NCBI RefSeq assembly: GCF_001522545.3
Contig: NC_031768.1
Coordinates: 2,136,258-2,200,257, forward strand
Length of the DNA stretch: 64,000 nt
Reading direction: 5' to 3'
Origin: Parus major
Lineage: Eukaryota > Chordata > Aves > Passeriformes > Paridae
Position 1 is the first letter of the stretch. Each line of letters starts with the position of its first letter. The translations under genes and the position numbers were made by a program. The notes under the pieces were generated by a model. It searched no databases. It was not told the origin of the DNA and saw only the letters and a program-made list of their open reading frames with translations. Shown here piece by piece: positions 24,735 through 36,813 of this stretch.

Positions 24735-27700
24735 CATGAATTTATGAAGAAGTGGGCTGAAAAATTGTGTTTCCTGCAGAGCATTGAGCATCCCTGTGGT
24801 GGAATTGTGCAGTAAATGCAGCTCTGCTGCTGCCTTTCCTACCCTGGAGGCATTCCAAGGACAGTTTTCTCTGCCTTGCTGCTAATTTTCATAAAATGCT
24901 CATGAACCTGATAGCTCAGAAGCTCCTGCTCTCTCAAGGCTGGTTGATGAGCTCAAAATTCACATTAAATGTGTGTTTCAAGCACAGTTGTAACTGCTCT
25001 GCTCTAATCTGTGGGAGAAGTCACATCCAGGTCACAAGTTTATCCCAAACAATGACCTGACAGGGAATGTTTGTGAGAGACAAACACAGCCTTATTGATG
25101 ACATTTGCTATTTCAATCATATAATTATGGATATGACTCAGGAACTGAGATGCCTTTGTGTCCTGATTTTCTGTAAGTACTGAGGACTTGTGAAGGAAGT
25201 TTGGTTATTGCTTTAAAAAAAATCCCAACAAAAAAAAGAAATATAGCCTGAGTAGAGAAGAAAGGCAGGGGGATCTCTCAGAGGTTTAATTTTGTATTGT
25301 GTTTGCCTCTATTATAAAATTGTTAACATATTCTCTCCCTCTCCTGGAAGAGTAATGGCAATATTAAAGCCAGTTTTACAATTTTCATCCTGTGTCTAAA
25401 TCCTCCCTCATCCTGCTGCCTTCTTCCAGGCCTGAGCTTTGCTCCAGTATTCATTACCCCTCTCCAACAAATAAAACACCCCACACCTGCGAGTGGAATT
25501 TCATCTGGGCAGGAAAAATGGAAACTTTGTCCTGCTGGAGAAGGGTTTGTGCAGCCCCTGCCACTCTGAGGGGCATTGCTGCAGCAAGGAGCGAGCTGAG
25601 CACCACCAGGATGTTAAATTGAACGCTCTGCACTGGCAGAGAGCTTGGAAAATAATGCCAGGGGGCTCAGGTTACTGCATCAGCACTTGAAATGTAGGCC
25701 ACTGGATCTTAACAAGGTGGATGTTCCCTATTCCCCTTCCCTGGCTTCTGAAAGAGCTGGGAAAAGGTGAGCAGCTTTTGTGAGTTAATATCCTCAGTTC
25801 TTGAGCTCCCCTGCTAATTACAGCTCCCTCCATCCCTGTATTGTAAAGTTTGACCCAAACACTTGAACCAGAATGGGAAAAGCACCACAAGAGCAGCTCA
25901 GACCAAACCTGCAGGAGCAGCAGACCCAGCACCTGCACTCTGAGAATTAATAAGTTCTTGGGCTTTATTACAGGCTGGCTCTGTTTGGGTTAGTGCTTGG
26001 CAGAGCTGAGTTCAATTTGTACTCAGGAGTGTGTGAACCAGTTCTCTGGATCCTTTCAAACAGTTTCTGCTCCTTCAGAACTGTCTGCACTTGTCCAAAA
26101 GCTATGAAGGCTCCAAGAAATTTTGGCAACCTGTGATGTGAACAGAACACAAGAAAATGCTCTCCAAAACCTGAAGTTTGTACAGAAATAAGGTGGCAAT
26201 TACTGTAAAATGAAACTTTGCCCATCTGGGCGTCTTTGGCCTGACTTTTATTTAGATGTAGAGGATGATGTGCTATTATTATTAATAATAATATTATTAT
26301 TTAAAATTCTGAGCCTTTCACAGCTGGACCTAAAATTCAGTGCAAACTTCTGATGTTGACTTGTGCAGCCATGGCAGGGAAGCTGTTTAGAAGCAATCAG
26401 TGAGGTACCAAAAAGTTCCTTTGGCTGGTGCTGTTTAGTTACAAACAACAGGAACAATGCCAAGCAGCTAAAACAGCTCTCTGTGCTCACAGCAGGCTGG
26501 AATAAACCCTGTTTACTTAGGTGAAAATACAAAAAAAATAAAATCACTCCCAGCTCTCTTTCCCTGAAGTTTCATACCCTCTTAACACATGGTGTTGCCT
26601 CATTTTTTTATTTTTTTTTCCAATTCTTAATAAGTCAGGAGAAGAGGAATCTTCTGGAATTTGGAACAACACTAAGCAAACATCCCACTCTTATAAACTC
26701 AACCTGCGGAGGAGCTGGAATTTTTTTAAGCCCTAATTAAAACATAAGCTTACACATTTCATCCTGCAAATAATCAGCTCTACATTGCTCAGGAAAATAG
26801 GTTTTGTTATCCATTTTCTCTCATCCTTGGATTTAACAGGAAAGACCAGAAGAGCCTGTTCTCCACCCCGGTGACTTACGTGCAGCTCTCTGGAATCCCA
26901 GAAGATTTTCCTTCTCTGTGCTTCAGGAACATCAGCACAGCTTGTGGAGGTGATCCCTGGTGGGTTACAGGAGCTGAGGAGTGACACCATCACCCCCTTG
27001 GATAGACAGGAGACGTTCCCTGTTCTTTGGGAAGCGGAAAATCCATGGCAGGCAGGGAAATGCTCACCCCATCCTAGGGCTGTCCTGATGTGTGGAAAGT
27101 GAAGAGCTGATCCTGTCTCTGCATCAGCTGCTTTCCTACAGGCTCAGAGATCTGGCACGGATCCCTTGGAGGTGACATGGATCCCTTGGAGGTGACACAG
27201 GTCCCTTGGAGGTGACACAGATCACCAGGAGATGCCACGGAGGATGAGCCCAGCAGCTCCCAGAGGGCAGGGTTCAAGGAGACCTCCAGAGAAGGAATTC
27301 CAAACACATCTTCCCACCTCGAAATGCTCCAGGCAGATTTGCTGAGGAGGAGCCTCGTGTCAGGACCCAGCTGGGAGGACATGACCCAAGCTGTCTAAAT
27401 TTGTCATGGCAGGGGAGGTGTCGGAAAGCAGAGCTCGCCTGCTCCGGGCAGGACAATGCTGGAAAAAGGAGCATCGGGTTCAGCTGATTGTTTACAGTCT
27501 CCTAGAGACCAGGGGCTGGGAGTTTTGGAAGGATGGGCACTGAAATGGAGACAACAGATGCAGCTGGGCAGGACTGGCTGAGATGGGGTCACTTCAGTCT
27601 AATATCCACTATTAATTCCCTTTTTCCTTACAGCAGTGTGGGTTATGGCAGGGATTCAGCTGCAGGATCAGACCAGGATGGGTAATTAATTTTCCTACCC

Positions 27701-28002
27701 TTCAAACCCAACAGCAGAGCCCCTGTTTTTTTGTAATATGAACTTGAAAGGATGTAGCTAAAATAAGGAAGGAAGTCATATTAAAAGAACGTTCCTGAAA
27801 ATATTTTACCTTCACTTTTTCTTGTTCCTTTCTCCTGCTACATTCCCCTACCAAGAGTCACTTCCCTTTTCAGGAAAGTCTGTAGAGATGTCTTGTCCCT
27901 CTCAAACCCTAAAGGGCACTTGTCAGCTGTACCTGGAAAATAGCTGGAAACCGTGGCCAAAATAGGGATGGAACAAGGAAGAGGCTCGACTTTCTCTGTG
28001 TT
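24735..28002. other. Unique sequence with small tandem repeats
   Basis: No gene recognised. Contains an ATT/AAT-rich run at 26274-26302 and a 20-bp tandem repeat at 27161-27240. Confidence 0.5.
27161..27240. repeat. 20-bp tandem repeat, four units
   Basis: Units begin at 27161, 27181, 27201 and 27221 with the core CCCTTGGAGGTGACA. The first three are nearly identical; the fourth is diverged. Confidence 0.9.
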
Positions 28003-28168
28003 AATCAGAGAATGATTTGTGTCAGAAGGGACCTTAAAGATCATCTTATTCCAATCCCCTGACATGAACAGAGAACTTTCCACTACCCCAGGCTGCTCCA
28101 AGCCTCACCCAACCTGCCCTTGGGCACTTCCAGGGATCCAGGGACAGCCACTTTTCAGGCCCTGCCCG
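28003..28168 (-). mobile_element. CR1 LINE 3' end
   Basis: Reverse CR1 terminus 'aatcagagaatgatttgtgt' then 'gggaccttaaagatcatctt' and 'gggcacttccagggatccag'. Confidence 0.88.
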
Positions 28169-28394
28169 ATGGCTGAAAATCGGTGAGCTGCAAAACGCTT
28201 CTGTGAAGTTTTTTTTTTATTATTTTTTGGCAGCACAGGAGACATGGCGATGTTTTCCCCCGACCCCGCTAGATGTCAGTGTGCTCTGCGGCTCTGCCCG
28301 GCCTGGGCTGGGGATGTTCCGGAGCTCTCCTGTCCCCAAACTGCTCCCGTTCCCAAAGGAAGTTGTGCTGCTGCTGCTGAGTTCGTGCCTTTGG

Positions 28395-28915
28395 GAATCA
28401 CGGACTCGTCAAGGCTGGAAGAGCCCTCCAGGACCACCCAGTGCCACCCCAGCCCCAACAGCATCACCCCAAACCCTGTCCCCACATCCAGACTCCTCTG
28501 GGACAATTCCAGTGACTCCAAACCTCCCTGGGCAGCTCATCCCAAGGCCTGACCGCTCTTCCAGGGAAATTTTCTTTTCCAGTCTCCACCCTGAGCCTCC
28601 CCTGGTGCCATTTGAGGCCATTTCCTCTCCTCCTTTCCCTTGGGACACGGCAGCAGAGCCTGACCCCCATCACTGCCCCTCCTGCCAGGGACTTGTGCAG
28701 AGCCACAAGGGCCCCCTGAGCCTCCTTTGCTCCAGGCTGAGCCCCTTTCCCAGCTCCCCTCCTCATCAGATTTGTGTTCCAGCCCCTTCCCAGCTCTGTG
28801 TCCTTTCCCTGGACGTGCTCCAGCCCCACAATGTCCTTTTAGAAATGAAGAGCCCCAAACTGGGCACAGGACCTGAGTGAGGCCTCACCAGGGCCGAGTA
28901 CAGCGGGAACAGGCA
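28395..28915 (-). mobile_element. CR1 LINE fragment, about 520 bases, into ORF2
   Basis: Begins at the reversed terminus 'aatcacggactcgtcaaggc' and continues through the non-coding tail into the ORF2 end, reaching 'cctcaccagggccgagtaca'. The frame is degraded. It is among the longest CR1 copies in the window. Confidence 0.88.
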
Positions 28916-30211
28916 CTCGGAGAGATGAGCACAGATTTGGGGATGCCTTGGGGTGGTTGAGCCTTGAAGATGGACAATCCTTCCCAAAGAATTGGGCTTG
29001 AAAGCCTAAACTGCCTTGGGAATGTTGCAGACACCAATATCTGAACTGGAAACCTCAATATCTGAACTGGAATTGTGTTTGTTTGCCACCAGGCCACATC
29101 ACAGAGAAGCATTAATTACACGAGTATCCCAATATTCTTCTGGAATAAGAGGCTGTAAACTTTCCCTCTGTTTTGTGAATGCTGCCACTTGCAAGTCTCC
29201 TTTGGGAAGTGCCAAGCCTTCCAAAGGCAGATCTTTGCATCAGCCACTAAACTCCTCATCCCTGCCTCCCTGGAAAGGTCAGGGATGTTTCTGCCTGATG
29301 CCTTTGGTGCAAATCATTCCAAAGTGAAGAAGTGGCCCAGCATTGGATCCAGATGTGGCTTCAGAGTCCCTGACCCTCCCTGTCCGTGCTCACACGTGTT
29401 GGAGCTTTCCTCATCCCGTCTTCTGGGCCTGCCTCAATCACAGACATTTCACTCTTGATTTATTTTTTTTAAAAAAATAAAGAAATTCCCACTCCACTAT
29501 ATCATCAACTCCTGGCAGATCTATGAAAATCTGCTTGTTCTGCTGTTTCAAGGGACTGTCTTTCAAATAATATTAATATTCCTGAGGTCTGGTGTTTAAC
29601 AAAAAAACTCTGGGTCAAAACATTGCAGGTCTGAGAGGCAAGAGAGGATCCCTCCTTCAGATGTTTGACGTACACCTGAGCTGGAAGTTTGGCAGAGCCT
29701 TCCCAAAGCCTGAGCAAATATTTGTGGCAGGTATTTGAGCATTTTTCCCTTTTATTTATTCTGTGATGGATATACAAGGCCGGCCTGAGATGCTCTCTAA
29801 GGGAAGAGCTGTGCTGTTCAATGTAAAGCAGATTAAGGGATGGAAATTCAAACTGAAATGCAGCAAAAGGGGAAGCCAGATATCCACCCTATTGATCTCA
29901 TCACTGCTGAAAATATTACTGAAAATTCCTGAGCTGACCAGGTCTGTGCAAGGTCTCTCCAAGGTGATGATGCACTGGGTCCCTAAATAACATCCCTAAA
30001 TGAAGATTTAGAAAACCTTTCTGTTTCAGCAAACAGCAGAGGTGTGTGATCACCTATTTGTAGAATTACTCAATGTCCTCTGTACTGAAATGCATAGAGT
30101 ATTTAAAAATTATTAATTATTTAACATATCTCAATAAAACCTGCTCCTCCCACGAAGCATTCTTCTGTCCAGAAGACTGACATGGTAATTTTTTTAAACT
30201 CTGAGGTTCTT
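28916..30211. other. Unique sequence, nothing recognised
   Basis: Only a short direct duplication of 'aatatctgaactggaa' at about 29037-29071. No exon or repeat family recognised. Confidence 0.5.
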
Positions 30212-30345
30212 TCACAGAATACCAGAGTCACTGAGGCTGGAAAAGCCATCCCAGTGCAATTTGTGATCCATCCCCACCTTGTCACCCAGCCCAGAGCACT
30301 GAGTGCCACATCCAGGCCATCCTTGGACACCTCCAGGGGGGATTT
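30212..30345 (-). mobile_element. Diverged CR1 LINE 3' end
   Basis: Reverse terminus 'cacagaataccagagtcact', then 'accttgtcacccagcccaga' and 'cactgagtgccacatccagg'. Confidence 0.83.
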
Positions 30346-31107
30346 TCCACAGCAACATGCCCTCATGGCACTGTACAATGCCTAAATCACAATATTTCTC
30401 ATTTCTGATGTTGCTGTGATATCATTTTCCTTTTAGGGATGGATTTTCACTATGAGAATCCTAAAAAACTCTACAGGCTAAGAGCCCACAGCAGATACTG
30501 AAATATTTCCAAGTTATTAGAATAATAAATCATAATGGTAAGGTCAGGAGTGGACAAAGTCAAGCAGGAGAAAGCATTTTGTGCTGTGTGAAAGGACCAA
30601 AGTGTTTGTGACCCAAACTGTCTGCTCAGACTTCCAAACCCTGCTGAGTGGTCAGAGCTCAGCTGATTTCTCATTAATTGCCTTTGGGCTGCTGCCAAAA
30701 TGCGATGTTCTGCTGCTGAGAACAAATTCCAAGGGTGGAGGTTAAAATGGAGAGGGATTTCACAGCCCTGGGCAGTCAGGGATGGAGCTGCTCAGGGAAA
30801 TGCTGGAGGGCAGAGGCTCCTCTAGTGCCTCACACATAAATATCTGGATTCTGGATAAAGAAACACAAATATCTGGGTTTCTGGACCAAGAAACTTCCTC
30901 TAAAACTCTGCACCTTTGAGTGCAGGACTTGTTGAAGGAAGTTTCTCCTGGAGGAGCTCAGTCATTGCAGGAGAGCAGGACTCTCCCATGGAACACTGAA
31001 TTTGGAATTTTAATGAAAGCTCAGGAAAGCAGGAATCAGCTGAAACCAAGTGGTTTGCAGAGGGCCACCATCTCCAGCCAACCATCACTGCAAGTAATCC
31101 AAAAAGC
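30346..31107. other. Unique sequence, nothing recognised
   Basis: An imperfect duplication around 'aaatatctggattctgg' occurs at about 30838-30895. No exon was seen. Confidence 0.5.
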
Positions 31108-31201
31108 TTTGAGAAAAATCCTTATTTTATTTTTTATTTATATTTTAATATATATTTTTTTATATATATTATTATTTATTTTTGAGAAAAATCCTTATTT
31201 T
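31108..31201. repeat. 21-bp direct repeats around a pure A/T block
   Basis: TTTGAGAAAAATCCTTATTT followed by T occurs at 31108-31128 and again at 31181-31201. The 52 bases between contain only A and T. This could be a target-site duplication around a small insertion, or a tandem duplication with slippage. Confidence 0.85.
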
Positions 31202-31729
31202 CATGAATCACAGGTGAAAACCCCTGAATTCTCACACCTATTTAGATAAAACCAGAAATATGTGTGTCTGTCTGTGTGTGTTTTTTGTTTGGAAATTTTT
31301 AATTCTGTTTTTTTGGGGGGAGGGGTTTTGGGGTTTGTAGCACCTAGGTTTGGATTTCAGGTAATGAGGGGTGGAAATTGCTGCATTCACCCTGAAGTGT
31401 CTCTTTTGCTTTAGAACAGCCCAAAGATCTCTCACAGCTCTCTCACAATTGACTCCTTCCAAATCCTTTTAGGTTTTTCTTCAAGAATTTCTTGGAAATT
31501 CTCATTTTTAATTTTGAAATTAAAAATGTTCTGTTCTTCTAGGTTTTAACTAGGTTTCCCCACCACATTTATTTATTGGGAACAAAGGTGGGGAGATGTT
31601 TTATTTTCTTATGTCAGACTGTGGGCTCTACTTAACTCCATAGCTTAGTTGGAAAAGATCTCTAAGATTATCAAATCCTACCTTTTATTTTAAAGAAAAA
31701 TCCATTTTATTTCCCTAATGTGGCAGAAT
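31202..31729. other. Unique AT-rich sequence
   Basis: No exon recognised; TG and T/G-rich runs at about 31260-31340. Confidence 0.5.
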
Positions 31730-31874
31730 GAAAACCAGGAAAGGTCTTGGCTCTGTGTAAACCCAGCTCAGCAATAACAACAACAACAAAAAAATCTCTG
31801 TATAAATCCAAAGCATCCATCCCATCCACTGGGGGAAAAAAAAAATGAGCTTTACCCCAGCCAAAAGCAGCAGA
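31730..31874 (-). mobile_element. Old ERVL-type LTR fragment
   Basis: The block order 'aaaggtcttggctctgtgta', 'gctcagcaataacaacaaca', 'tctctgtataaatccaaagc' and 'ccccagccaaaagcagca' follows the reversed 5' part of a common avian ERVL LTR as I remember it. The rest of the LTR is missing and no target-site duplication is visible. Confidence 0.55.
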
Positions 31875-32523
31875 GGTGGTAATAATGACAATTATGAGTT
31901 TTGGGGTGCAGCACAGAAATGAAATCTAAACAAATGAATCCAAAGAATGGTTCATATTTATCCATTTGTAACTAAGACACAGATTTCCCCTCAGAACTGG
32001 CAGACTGACTATTAACAAAATGATTTTTGTATCACTACGATTTGCCTCAGGGTAAGAAAACCATGAAGAAATTTGTAGGAGAAGATCTTATATAATATTT
32101 AAATAATTGAATCTCCTTGCAGATTATGTGAAAAGCAAACCCAAGACTTTGTGCTTTATTTTCTGAGTGGTGCCCTGGCAATAAAGGTTGTTTTATCACC
32201 AGTCCCAGAAGTCACTCTGCCTGTTGAGGTTGGCAGTGCCTGTTAAACACAATCAGTCAGGCTTTATCACCCAGAAATATGAGACAAGAAAGTTGGTTCT
32301 GGTCTCAGTTTCAGCAGATACCAATCTGGTTACTGGCTGGGATCAGGATTGTGCAGGAGTCTCCTCGGTAAAATAATTTCTGAGGCAAAAATTCAGGTCT
32401 TGTTTGGGTTATTTTAAGGGTTATTGAATAATTTGGGAGTGGAGTGCCAGCTTTATCATCTGCCACAAAGGAATAGAGGCACATGTGAAGGTAATGCTGT
32501 AATCATCCTGGAATCAGATTCCT
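31875..32523. other. Unique sequence, nothing recognised
   Basis: No coding exon, RNA gene or repeat could be supported. Confidence 0.5.
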
Positions 32524-32645
32524 GGAATCACAGAATGCTTTGGAAGAGATTAAAGTTATTTATCCCTCTGCCATGGGTGGGAACGCTTTCCAAAGGACCA
32601 GGTTGCTCCAAGCCCCATCCAACTTGTCCATTTTCCATGGATCTT
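32524..32645 (-). mobile_element. Diverged CR1 LINE 3' end
   Basis: Reverse terminus 'ggaatcacagaatgctttgg', then 'ctctgccatgggtgggaacg' and 'caggttgctccaagccccat'. Confidence 0.82.
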
Positions 32646-34429
32646 GCACAGAAATTTGCCAGTTGGGAGGAAAAATGTGGATAAAGATTGCTGAGGATGG
32701 AGGAGGAGAGGGAGCAAAGTGTAGCTGCAGCTTCAGCCCGGGGTCTAATTCCTGCTTTTCAGCAATCCTGAGCCAGCGGAGGAGAAGTCACAAAAAGAAA
32801 ACATCTCGCAGAGGCACAGCCAATAATCCTCACGTTACATGCTGAAATCGAGCCTGTTTTGTTGTGATCCTAATCTCAGCCCTCTGCTTCCACATCCCAA
32901 CAGGTCTGGGTGGAGCACAAATTCCCTCTCCATCCCAGGGAATGCAGCAGGTACGGAGCCTGGGCCTGCTGCTGCTCCAACCAATTATCTTCACTTTTTG
33001 TCCTTTATTTCCCCAAATTTTAGAGTTTGAGTCTCAGCCTCAGCAGCTCTTCAGCCTGTCTGAAGGTTCCTCAGAGGGTCCCTCCTCTGCAAAGACCATG
33101 TCACAAACATTAAATCTGTAATTACAGACAAAATTAGACCTTGCTGGGCACGAGGCCTATCTCTAAATCAAACTGGCGTGAGGCAGGGTGGTGTTACTGG
33201 AACAGGCTCAAAATCAAGTTATGAACCATGACTTGGCTCAAATTCTCTCCCTAGTCCTCAGTCATTAGGTTTGATATATACAGGAATTTTGCAGGGACAC
33301 ACTGGAATTTCCAATTTATTTTTGATCAAAGTCTCCACAAAGAACAGAGCAGGAAAGTTTTGGCAGTTCAGGGACAAGTTCTGTTATCACCGAGATCTTT
33401 CTTAGGTTCATAAATATAACAAATTCAATTAAATGCACTGATAAATTAGGAAACATGAATTCCAACCTTCCTGCTAGATCAGACTGACACTTAATTAGGG
33501 TGCAGCTACTTCAGTGATCTCCTGATCATTGCCACTTAGCACGCTTTGGCTCAGAGCACAGAGCAGGCTCTGAGTGAACAAACTGGGCTCTTTTTGGGTT
33601 AAATAAAACCAGACAATGTTCCAGTGTTGCTCTTAATTCTCCCCAATTATTTCTACACATTCAGCCCACAGGCCCAGCCTGAAGTCAAGCCCCTTGGACA
33701 TCTATCATCCTCACATCAGATACTCAACACTGGTTTTTCACTCTATAAATCCACTTTTATCAGGCCTCGTGCTCGCTGATGTCGATTCAGCCTTAAATTT
33801 GCAGTTTTGTTTGACAAAAATCACTTGGAGAACGTTTCTGAGAGGTCCTCAGACTGCACAGTGAAGCTGTTGGCTGTGGATCCATCCCCCCAGGCGAGCA
33901 GTTTGGATTTAAAAGCTGTCTTTGAAATCCTCGTGCTGCCAGAATTTGCCAGAGGTTGCAGGAAGCGCATGTGGAGTTGGAGCGTGGGATTTACAAGTTT
34001 GTCCCTTTTGACAATTGATAACAAATGAACATCCAGCGATTCCTGCTCTGCCAGTGGCGCCTGGGCAGCACGATGGGACCTGAGGATGTAAACAAAGCTG
34101 AAAAACTTGGATAGAAGGGATGAAAATCCAAAAACAGAGGCTGTGTTGGGCTGGTGGTCACCTCTAAATATTCAGCAATGGGGTTTCTAAAAGTTCTGGT
34201 GCTCTTGTGGCATCAACATTATCAGAGAAGGAGAGAATTCCTTGAAACATCCAAATCCTCTTGGATGGATGGGAAAAGAGAGTAAGGGAGAGAAGCTGGG
34301 ACAAAAACGAGGGAAGGAAGCACTTGAGCCTCATGGCAAACTTGTTGAAGTGAAAAGAACTGGGACAAAACAGCCATGGAACCACAGAATCCCAACTTCC
34401 TCACAAGGGCTGGTGGAGAAACACTCTGG
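32646..34429. other. Unique sequence, nothing recognised
   Basis: No exon recognised. The parts near 33470-33560 and 33730-33830 are free of low complexity and could be regulatory, without proof. Confidence 0.45.
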
Positions 34430-34680
34430 GAGCAGGGACAGGACCCAGGGAGCGGCTGCAGCTGGCCCAGCAGGGATTTAGGTTGGCTTTTAGGGCAAGG
34501 CTCTTCTTTCCCCAGAGGCTGCTGGCACTGCCCAGGCTCCCCAGGGAATGGGCACGGCCCCGAGGCTGCCACAGCTCCAGGAGCATCCAGGGATGCCCAG
34601 GCTGGGCTTGTTGGGGGCTCTGGGGTGGGACTGGATAATCCTGTGGGTCCCATCCAGCTCAGGATATTCCATAATTCCCT
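34430..34680 (+). mobile_element. CR1 LINE fragment with 3' end
   Basis: Bases 34454-34617 are identical to 55911-56074. The element ends in 'caggatattccataattccc', the 3' terminus of this CR1 group. Confidence 0.88.
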
Positions 34681-35796
34681 TATTCTTTGATAAATAGAGC
34701 TGAAAGTCCGTTTGCCTTCAGGGCACGAGTCTTTGGCTGATCTACATAAAAGCTGCCAAACCAAATCTTTTTCTTTATGCAGTAATAAAAAGATGCCTTT
34801 AATTTGGTGAAAACTTCCTTTCAGCTACTTGTCTGCTACGTAAACTCAGTTCAGATTAAGAAAAAAAAAGAAAAAAACCTCTTTGTTTTTCCACAGGTTC
34901 TCGTTAAAGTAACTCCAACAATTACTCCTGGAATTGTGTGAAGCCTGGTTGTTCCTCCAGCTGTGATAATGCCACAGACATGGACCACCCCGCCAGCCTG
35001 TCAGCTTTAAAATATTACTCCTGGAATAATGAAAAATTGCCAGTTTCTCACTATGGCTCCATGATTTATGTGCAGTTCCTCAGAGATTGATCAGTTGGTT
35101 TGTTTCCTTACCTGGAATGAATGATGAATATTTTAAAAAACACTTAATGCTGGATCTGGTGCAAATGAGATAATTTTACAGTGACTTGTTTGGTTGTTTC
35201 CAGAATAATTGGACATTATTACCTGCCCACCATGCGTGAACTATGGGTCTCTGGAGGGGCTAAATGCCTTCAGTGGATGTTTCCTTAATTTTTCCATGGA
35301 GTTCATCTGCTCTGCTCCTACAGGAGCTTTTACCAGATGGTTCTCCAGCCCTGGAATGACATTTCAGGTTTTCCATCTATTACTCACCAATGGAAAATGA
35401 AACAATTTTGATTTGTAACTTTGGACTGACTCACTTCTGTACCTGCACTAAGGAATTGTGTCCAGAGGGTCCCAGGGAGGTGGAACTGGGAAGGAATTTG
35501 CTCTTACCTGGAGCGTGATCAGCGCAATATTGAAGAGAAAAACTTCCTCTTCTTTATGATGGGAGAACAAAGAATGGTTTTAAAGGCTGCTCCTGGCAAT
35601 TAAAACAGTTTGGTATCTACCCCAAGTGGAATTTTTAAAAAATTTTTGAAGAATCCATTATAATTTGGAATTTCTCCTGGGAGAAAACCAGAAAAAGAGG
35701 TCACCTCACCTTTGGTGATTTTTGGGCAGTGAGAAGCTGAGGACAACATATAACCCAAGCTTACCTTTGTTTCCAGACTGGGAAGTGTTTAGGCAG
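34681..35796. other. Unique sequence before a pentanucleotide repeat
   Basis: No exon or repeat family recognised. Confidence 0.5.
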
Positions 35797-35885
35797 TTTT
35801 ATTTTATTTTATTTTATTTTATTTTATTTTATTTTATTTTATTTTATTTTATTTTATTTTATTTTATTTTATTTTATTTTATTTT
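35797..35885. repeat. (TTTTA)n pentanucleotide repeat at a gap edge
   Basis: At least 89 bases of almost perfect TTTTA repeat, running directly into the first N block. Its true length is unknown. Confidence 0.97.
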
Positions 35886-36680
35886 NNNNNNNNNNNNNNN
35901 NNNNNNNNNNNNNNNNNNNNNNNNNNNNNNNNNNNNNNNNNNNNNNNNNNNNNNNNNNNNNNNNNNNNNNNNNNNNNNNNNNNNNNNNNNNNNNNNNNNN
36001 NNNNNNNNNNNNNNNNNNNNNNNNNNNNNNNNNNNNNNNNNNNNNNNNNNNNNNNNNNNNNNNNNNNNNNNNNNNNNNNNNNNNNNNNNNNNNNNNNNNN
36101 NNNNNNNNNNNNNNNNNNNNNNNNNNNNNNNNNNNNNNNNNNNNNNNNNNNNNNNNNNNNNNNNNNNNNNNNNNNNNNNNNNNNNNNNNNNNNNNNNNNN
36201 NNNNNNNNNNNNNNNNNNNNNNNNNNNNNNNNNNNNNNNNNNNNNNNNNNNNNNNNNNNNNNNNNNNNNNNNNNNNNNNNNNNNNNNNNNNNNNNNNNNN
36301 NNNNNNNNNNNNNNNNNNNNNNNNNNNNNNNNNNNNNNNNNNNNNNNNNNNNNNNNNNNNNNNNNNNNNNNNNNNNNNNNNNNNNNNNNNNNNNNNNNNN
36401 NNNNNNNNNNNNNNNNNNNNNNNNNNNNNNNNNNNNNNNNNNNNNNNNNNNNNNNNNNNNNNNNNNNNNNNNNNNNNNNNNNNNNNNNNNNNNNNNNNNN
36501 NNNNNNNNNNNNNNNNNNNNNNNNNNNNNNNNNNNNNNNNNNNNNNNNNNNNNNNNNNNNNNNNNNNNNNNNNNNNNNNNNNNNNNNNNNNNNNNNNNNN
36601 NNNNNNNNNNNNNNNNNNNNNNNNNNNNNNNNNNNNNNNNNNNNNNNNNNNNNNNNNNNNNNNNNNNNNNNNNNNNNNNN
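35886..36680. other. Assembly gap, 795 N
   Basis: Flanked by the TTTTA repeat on the left and by a CR1 3' block on the right. By comparison with 40322-40882, the missing right part should contain the more 5' CR1 sequence. Confidence 1.
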
Positions 36681-36813
36681 GCCCCTGGATCCCTGGCAGT
36701 GCCCAAGGCCAGGCTGGACATTGGGAGCTCCTGGGACAGTGGGAGGTGGCCCTGCCATGGTTTGTGGTGGAACTGGATGAGATTTTTAAGATCCCTCCTA
36801 TCCCAAACCCCTC
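36681..36813 (+). mobile_element. CR1 LINE 3' part, cut by gap
   Basis: Starts inside the block 'gcccctggatccctggcagt' shared with 1, 40739 and 57472 and ends near 'cccaaacccctctgt' with a diverged terminus. Confidence 0.88.

Noticed and set aside
28203..28880. 225-codon proline-rich open frame
   Set aside because: It is the reverse-strand translation of a CR1 fragment. Proline- and serine-rich frames of this kind recur in every reversed CR1 copy here.
35722..36780. Very long open frames across N blocks, also at 54645-55868 and 56931-57631
   Set aside because: They are open only because N codons cannot be scored as stops.
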